From the NCBI GenBank assembly GCA_003151955.1, contig PLZB01000025.1, positions 1 through 35,439 on the forward strand: a stretch of 35,439 nt of DNA, written 5' to 3'. Source of the stretch: Acidimicrobiaceae bacterium. GTDB taxonomy: Bacteria; Actinomycetota; Acidimicrobiia; Acidimicrobiales; UBA8190. Below are positions 31,415 through 35,439 of this stretch, one piece after another (within the stretch, counting starts at the first letter, position 1; the number at the start of each line of letters is the position of its first letter). A model generated the notes under the pieces. It saw only the letters and a list, made by a program, of their open reading frames with translations, was not told the DNA's origin and ran no database searches. A program made the translations under genes and the position numbers.

Positions 31415-33205
31415 ATGGGGGTGAGACGCGCGGCTGTCGTCGGTGTCGTCTTCGGCGTCCTCATGGTGGCGGTGGCTCCGGGCCCCGTTCCCCGGCCGGC
31501 CGCTCCGGGGGGCTTCCCGCCGGGCCTCCACCTGCCGGGTCGGATCGGCCTGGCCGCCACCACGGCCCCCCTCCCCGCCCCTGTGGCCGCCGCCGCCCAG
31601 GACGTGGCTCCCGAGGCCGACTGGATCACCACGGCCCAGGTCGCCGGCTGCTCCGGCACCCCATCCGACGGGGCCATCGCCGAGGTCCCCTTCTCGCCAG
31701 GCGACGGCGCCCTCCAGGTCGTCGACCCCTACCGGGCCAACTACGCCGCCATGGGTCTCCTCGCCGCCGGGAGTGCCTACTACCCCAAGGTCATCCGCTG
31801 GGTGGACTGGTACTTCGCCCACCTGAACCTCAGCGGTGACGCCCTGGGCCAGAGCGCCACCATCTACTACTACCTGGAGGACCCTGCCAACTGCACCGAG
31901 GAAGCCACCACCTTCGGCCCGGCCGTCCTCTCCGTTTCTACCGGCCCCGCCGGCGCCCGGACCGGACCGACCGGGGGCGGGACCTCGGTGGCCATCTTCG
32001 GCAACGGCTTCGTTCCCGGCACCACCGTCTTCTTCGGGGGGGTCCCCTCCCCCTCGGACAGCTATCTCACCCCCGAGTTGATCCTGGCCACCTCCCCGCC
32101 CGGGGCCGGCATCGTCGACGTCACCGTCCAGGTCCCGGCCGGGCCCGTCTCGGCGGTGGCCCCCTCCGACCTCTACGGCTACGGCATCTCCCCGACCGGC
32201 CCCTTTCCCCAGGCCGTGGCCTACGACTCCCAGGACTCCTGGGCCGCCACCTTCCTCACCCTCCTGGCGGCATGGGTGCAGGCCGACCCGGCCGACGCCG
32301 TCCCCTTCCTCCGCCAGCCCATGATCGAGGCGGAGACCCAGGAGGTGGCCGCCGCCGCCATCGGCCACATGGCGTCCAACCGCCTGACCCAGGCCACGGC
32401 GGTCTACCCGGCCCAGTACACCGAGGACAACGTCGAAGTCGTCCAGGGCCTCGGGGCCTTCGCCTGGATCCAGCAGTCCATCACCCTCCAGCCCACCGCC
32501 CCCTTCTGGGCGGCGGTGGCCTCGATGGTCGAGGGGGCCGTCAACAGCCAGCTCTGGGGGGCCTGTGGGGCCGGGACCTACTGCGTCAATGCCGGCGACC
32601 CCCCCTACGCCGCCCTGCCCCCGTGCTACCCCGACATCTGGCCCGTGGTCACCGGAACATCCAGCGCGGCCCAAACCGCCACCGTCGTCCAGGCCGCCAA
32701 CAACGGCGTCTGCCCGGCCTGGATCGGCAGCCCCCTCGCCGCCACCGGGTCCACGGCCCCGATGGCTCTGGCCTCCGCCCTGGTCGGCCAGAACGGGGCC
32801 GCCTTCCCCACCGGGTCCCTCGCCGCCGCTCTCTGGCTGTCCGCCACCGAGTCCGGGACCGTGGCCGCCGGCCGGCCCTGGCCCTGGACCGTCGAGGACG
32901 CCGGCTTCCTCATCCGGACGGCCAACCTCCTCAGTGGTGGGTCGGACCCTACCCTTATCTCCTATGTCCCCCCCACCGTCCTCGCAATCAGCCCCGCCGG
33001 CGGCACGGTGGTCAACGTGAGCGGGACCAACTTCACTCCGGGGTCCGCCGTCACCTTCGGGGGTGTCCCCGCCGCCTCCGTCGTCTTCCTCTCGCCGGGG
33101 GCCCTCACCGTCACCGCCCCCCCCGGGACCGGGACCGTCGACGTGGTGGTGACCACCGCGGCCGGCTCCACCCCAGCCGGGGCCCTGGACCGCTTCACCT
33201 ACTGA
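31415..33205 (+). CDS. Secreted protein with helical-toroid-like core and two IPT/TIG domains
   Basis: 596 residues. A basic N-terminus and hydrophobic stretch (RRAAVVGVVFGVLMVAVAPG) form a signal peptide. Residues 95-165 (DPYRANYAAMGLLAAG, VIRWVDWYFAHLN) and 268-510 (YDSQDSWAATFLTLLAAW, TEDNVEVVQGLGAFAWIQQ) are helical and resemble six-hairpin glycosidase-like proteins. Between them lies an IPT/TIG domain (about 168-255: GTSVAIFGNGFVPGTTVFFGG), and a second one ends the protein (about 514-596: NVSGTNFTPGSAVTFGG). A glycan-related surface role is inferred. ATG 31415 follows GGGGGG by four bases; GTG 31421 is possible. Its stop overlaps the convergent gene by 11 bp. Confidence 0.8.
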   Translation: MGVRRAAVVGVVFGVLMVAVAPGPVPRPAAPGGFPPGLHLPGRIGLAATTAPLPAPVAAAAQDVAPEADWITTAQVAGCSGTPSDGAIAEVPFSPGDGALQVVDPYRANYAAMGLLAAGSAYYPKVIRWVDWYFAHLNLSGDALGQSATIYYYLEDPANCTEEATTFGPAVLSVSTGPAGARTGPTGGGTSVAIFGNGFVPGTTVFFGGVPSPSDSYLTPELILATSPPGAGIVDVTVQVPAGPVSAVAPSDLYGYGISPTGPFPQAVAYDSQDSWAATFLTLLAAWVQADPADAVPFLRQPMIEAETQEVAAAAIGHMASNRLTQATAVYPAQYTEDNVEVVQGLGAFAWIQQSITLQPTAPFWAAVASMVEGAVNSQLWGACGAGTYCVNAGDPPYAALPPCYPDIWPVVTGTSSAAQTATVVQAANNGVCPAWIGSPLAATGSTAPMALASALVGQNGAAFPTGSLAAALWLSATESGTVAAGRPWPWTVEDAGFLIRTANLLSGGSDPTLISYVPPTVLAISPAGGTVVNVSGTNFTPGSAVTFGGVPAASVVFLSPGALTVTAPPGTGTVDVVVTTAAGSTPAGALDRFTY

Positions 33206-33980
33206 GGTCCGCTCTCCGGGGATCGGCGTCAGGCACGACCCGACCCTCACGGACCGTCAGATTCCGGTCGTCCCCGTTTCGGCACCGCCGCGGTACGGTC
33301 GGGTGATGCCCGAGTTGGATCCCGGCTTCCTGGCGCTGCCCCTGGCGGAGGTCACGGCGGCGGCGCTGGAGAAGGCGGCCCGGGTAGAGCGGAACCATTC
33401 CCAGATGGTCGTCCTGCGCGACGGCCGGGTCGGGGTCGGGCCCGGTCGGGCCGACCACCGTCGGGCCGTCGCCGGTGGTGAGCCGGATGCCGGCCAGGGC
33501 CAGGGACCAGGCCAGGACGGGGAGGGACTCGGCGTCGGGAGCGGGAGGATCGATCCCGAGGGGCTGTAGGAGGTCGCGCTCGTGGAGCCAGGAGTCGGAG
33601 AAGGCGTGGAGGACGCTGACCGACCATGGCACCTTCCCGGCCGGGGTCTCGGCGGCCTGGCCCCAACGGTCCGGGCCGGCATCCTCGGCGGCGGCGGCCA
33701 TCCGGGCCGAGGATCGGGCGAAGCGGTCCCGGATGTCCAGGTCGGAGAGGGATCGGACGACCTCGACGGAGGCGAGGGGAGTGGTCCGGGGGTCGAATCC
33801 CCGGAGGGGGGCGGTGTTCCCGTCCCACATGGCCGTCATGGTCTCGTCGACCGGGAGGCCGTGGCGGAGCACGTCGGCCGCCGTCCACTCGGTGCAGGGC
33901 GAGGGGCGAGCCAGCCGGGAGGGGTCGAACCCGGCCACGGTGGCGGCGAAGCGCCAGGCCCCGGCGAGGTCGGTGCCCAT
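33195..33980 (-). CDS. Maleylpyruvate isomerase/DinB-like protein with aberrant C-terminus
   Basis: 261 residues. The N-terminal four-helix part has [19 protein letters not shown] and [20 protein letters not shown], the mycothiol-dependent maleylpyruvate isomerase (MDMPI) / TIGR03086-like metal-binding His pattern. After about residue 185 ([18 protein letters not shown]) the family C-terminal domain should continue, but the sequence turns into Arg/Gln-rich filler that runs antisense through a tldD relic (33306-33431) to a chance stop. So the protein is probably truncated and given a new tail. ATG 33980 (GTG 33983 also possible). It diverges from the phosphoketolase gene with a 17-bp gap. Confidence 0.72.
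   Translation of the reverse strand: MGTDLAGAWRFAATVAGFDPSRLARPSPCTEWTAADVLRHGLPVDETMTAMWDGNTAPLRGFDPRTTPLASVEVVRSLSDLDIRDRFARSSARMAAAAEDAGPDRWGQAAETPAGKVPWSVSVLHAFSDSWLHERDLLQPLGIDPPAPDAESLPVLAWSLALAGIRLTTGDGPTVVGPTGPDPDPAVAQDDHLGMVPLYPGRLLQRRRRDLRQGQRQEAGIQLGHHPTVPRRCRNGDDRNLTVREGRVVPDADPRRADLSR
33306..33431 (+). pseudogene. tldD: tldD/pmbA N-terminal relic
   Basis: From the ATG at 33306 the plus strand reads [20 protein letters not shown], then LEKA and [17 protein letters not shown]. This matches the N-terminus of TldD-type metalloprotease subunits (DPxFLALPL...A, then the RVERxRSQ-x-x-x-LRDGR signature), with about ten residues missing between the two blocks. Downstream the frame loses similarity. 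A TACGGT -10-like box at 33294-33299 lies six bases before the ATG, perhaps the old promoter. Confidence 0.55.
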
Positions 33981-33984
33981 CACA

Positions 33985-33990
33985 TAGGGT
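33985..33990 (+). promoter_or_regulatory. Putative -10 element for leaderless phosphoketolase mRNA
   Basis: TAGGGT (TANNNT form) ends seven bases before the ATG at 33998, within the 17-bp gap to the divergent gene. GGAG two bases from the ATG is too close to act as a normal ribosome site. Confidence 0.35.
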
Positions 33991-33997
33991 CGGAGCC

Positions 33998-35439
33998 ATG
34001 AGCGCTGAGGACGAGGCCGGCCCCGGCGGTCCCCTCACTGCGGAGGCACTGGCCGCCATCGACGGCTACTGGCGGGCCGCCAACTATCTCTCGGTCGGGC
34101 AGATCTACCTCCTCGACAACCCCCTCCTCCGGGAGCCGCTGCGCCCGGAGCACGTGAAGCCCCGGCTCCTGGGCCACTTCGGGACGACCCCGGGGCTGAA
34201 CCTCCTCTACGCCCACCTCAACCGGGCCATCACCGCCCGGGACCTGGACATGCTCTTCGTCACCGGTCCCGGCCACGGCGGGCCGGGCATCGTGGCCAAC
34301 ACCTACCTGGAGGGGACCTACAGCGAGGTCTATCCCCACATCGGCCAGGACACCGACGGTCTGCGCCGGCTCTTCCGGCAGTTCTCCTTCCCCGGGGGGA
34401 TCCCCAGCCACGTGGCACCGGAGACTCCGGGGTCCATCCACGAGGGGGGGGAGTTGGGCTACAGCCTGGCCCACGCCTACGGGGCCGCCCTCGACAACCC
34501 GGGTCTGGTGGTGGCCTGCGTGGTCGGGGACGGGGAGGCCGAGACCGGTCCCCTGGCGGCGAGCTGGCACTCCAACAAGTTCCTCAGTCCGGTCACCGAC
34601 GGGGCCGTCCTCCCCGTCCTCCACCTGAACGGCTGGAAGATCGCCAACCCGACCGTCCTGGCCCGGATCCCCGAGGAGGAGCTGGCCCAGCTCCTCCGGG
34701 GCTACGGGCATCGGCCCCTCTTCGTGACGGGGGACGACCCGGCCCTCGTCCACCAGGCCCTGGCCGTCGCTCTCGACGATGCCCTCGACGACATCGCCGA
34801 GATCCAGGCCGGAGCCCGGTCGGGGGGCGACCAGGTCCGGCCGACCTGGCCCATGATCGTCCTGCGGACCCCGAAGGGCTGGACCGGGCCCAAGACCGTC
34901 GACGGCCTGCCCATGGAGGGGACCTGGCGGGCCCACCAGGTCCCCCTGACCGAGGTCAGGACCAACCCCGACCACCTCCGGCTCCTCGAGGAGTGGATGC
35001 GGAGCTACCGGCCCGAGGAGCTCTTCGACGACACCGGCCGGCTTCGGGCCGACCTGGCCGGCTGCGCCCCGCCGGCGGAGCGACGGATGAGCGCCAACCC
35101 CCACGCCAACGGGGGCCTCCTCCTCCGGGACCTCGAGCTCCCCGACTTCCGGGCCTACGCCGTCGAGGTCCCCGCCCCGGCCACCACCAACGGCGAGGCC
35201 ACCCGGGTGCTCGGCACGTTCCTCCGGGACGTCATCCGGGCCAACCCGTCGTCGTTCCGGGTGGTGGGGCCGGACGAGACCGCCTCCAACCGGCTCCAGG
35301 CCGTCTTCGAAGCCAGCGAACGGGTGTGGGAGGCGGAGCTCCGGGAGGGGGACGACCACCTGGCCCGGACGGGACAGGTCATGGAGGTCCTGAGCGAGCA
35401 CCTCTGCCAGGGGTGGCTCGAGGGCTACCTGCTCACCGG
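33998..35439 (+). CDS. xfp: Phosphoketolase (3' end outside window)
   Basis: 480 codons of a protein normally about 790 residues. Thiamine-diphosphate family motifs are intact: [21 protein letters not shown] in pieces, [50 protein letters not shown] in pieces, [32 protein letters not shown] and, at the edge, [13 protein letters not shown]. It cleaves xylulose-5-phosphate (and often fructose-6-phosphate) with phosphate to acetyl phosphate. ATG 33998 gives the expected N-terminus. No partner gene such as acetate kinase is visible before the window ends. Confidence 0.95.
   Translation, partial: MSAEDEAGPGGPLTAEALAAIDGYWRAANYLSVGQIYLLDNPLLREPLRPEHVKPRLLGHFGTTPGLNLLYAHLNRAITARDLDMLFVTGPGHGGPGIVANTYLEGTYSEVYPHIGQDTDGLRRLFRQFSFPGGIPSHVAPETPGSIHEGGELGYSLAHAYGAALDNPGLVVACVVGDGEAETGPLAASWHSNKFLSPVTDGAVLPVLHLNGWKIANPTVLARIPEEELAQLLRGYGHRPLFVTGDDPALVHQALAVALDDALDDIAEIQAGARSGGDQVRPTWPMIVLRTPKGWTGPKTVDGLPMEGTWRAHQVPLTEVRTNPDHLRLLEEWMRSYRPEELFDDTGRLRADLAGCAPPAERRMSANPHANGGLLLRDLELPDFRAYAVEVPAPATTNGEATRVLGTFLRDVIRANPSSFRVVGPDETASNRLQAVFEASERVWEAELREGDDHLARTGQVMEVLSEHLCQGWLEGYLLT

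Overview
The window is very GC-rich (about 70% by eye) and reads as chromosomal DNA of an actinomycete, most likely class Acidimicrobiia. Supporting this are three different F420-type luciferase-like monooxygenases (LLM), a membrane protein that opens with the GWWVASDGKWYPPE motif common in that class, a mycothiol-type maleylpyruvate isomerase fold, a decaprenyl-phosphate phosphoribosyltransferase for arabinan precursor synthesis, and frequent GTG starts with 4-nt ATGA/GTGA overlaps. The taxonomic call is inference; no rRNA or tRNA gene is present.

Layout. 1-3300: 3' part of a secreted SGNH hydrolase with near-identical Ig-like repeats. 3313-5603: a DUF885 metallopeptidase-like protein divergent from a DUF1877 protein. 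5593-9139 (minus): one tight operon of antitoxin, MazF toxin, a GHKL ATPase fused to an HExxH metallopeptidase, an LLM and a GNAT. 9205-10906 (minus): AhpD-like protein, 60-aa zinc-ribbon protein, aspartate-nucleophile alpha/beta hydrolase. 11035-13513 (plus): zinc alcohol dehydrogenase, VOC protein and LLM, joined by 4-nt overlaps. 13518-17321 (minus): SDR relic, PIG-L deacetylase with a disrupted 3' end, DUF2510-like membrane protein, limonene-monooxygenase-like LLM and class II aldolase. 17401-18132: lipoprotein.

18201-25785 (plus) is the centrepiece: a six-gene complex resembling hydrogenase-4 / formate hydrogenlyase / complex I, followed by an ArsR-type regulator. The large subunit has lost all four [NiFe]-ligand cysteines, so it should be an energy-converting-hydrogenase-related (Ehr) complex and not a hydrogenase. 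The small subunit keeps its cluster ligands, and no ferredoxin-like subunit is encoded.

25699-27457 is a decay zone around ubiA: a broken group II intron reverse transcriptase/maturase lies antisense to the ArsR tail, and a shredded dprE1 follows ubiA. 27650-30855 (minus) encodes a 931-aa membrane protein and a small coupled partner. A 559-bp gene-free region rich in inverted repeats precedes a large secreted protein (31415-33205). A maleylpyruvate-isomerase-like gene has a tail that runs antisense through a tldD relic, and the window ends inside a phosphoketolase gene.

The strongest candidates for something under-described are the MazEF plus GHKL-HExxH operon and the Ni-less Ehr complex with its own ArsR regulator. 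A recurring theme is gene relics read on the opposite strand as the tails of living genes.
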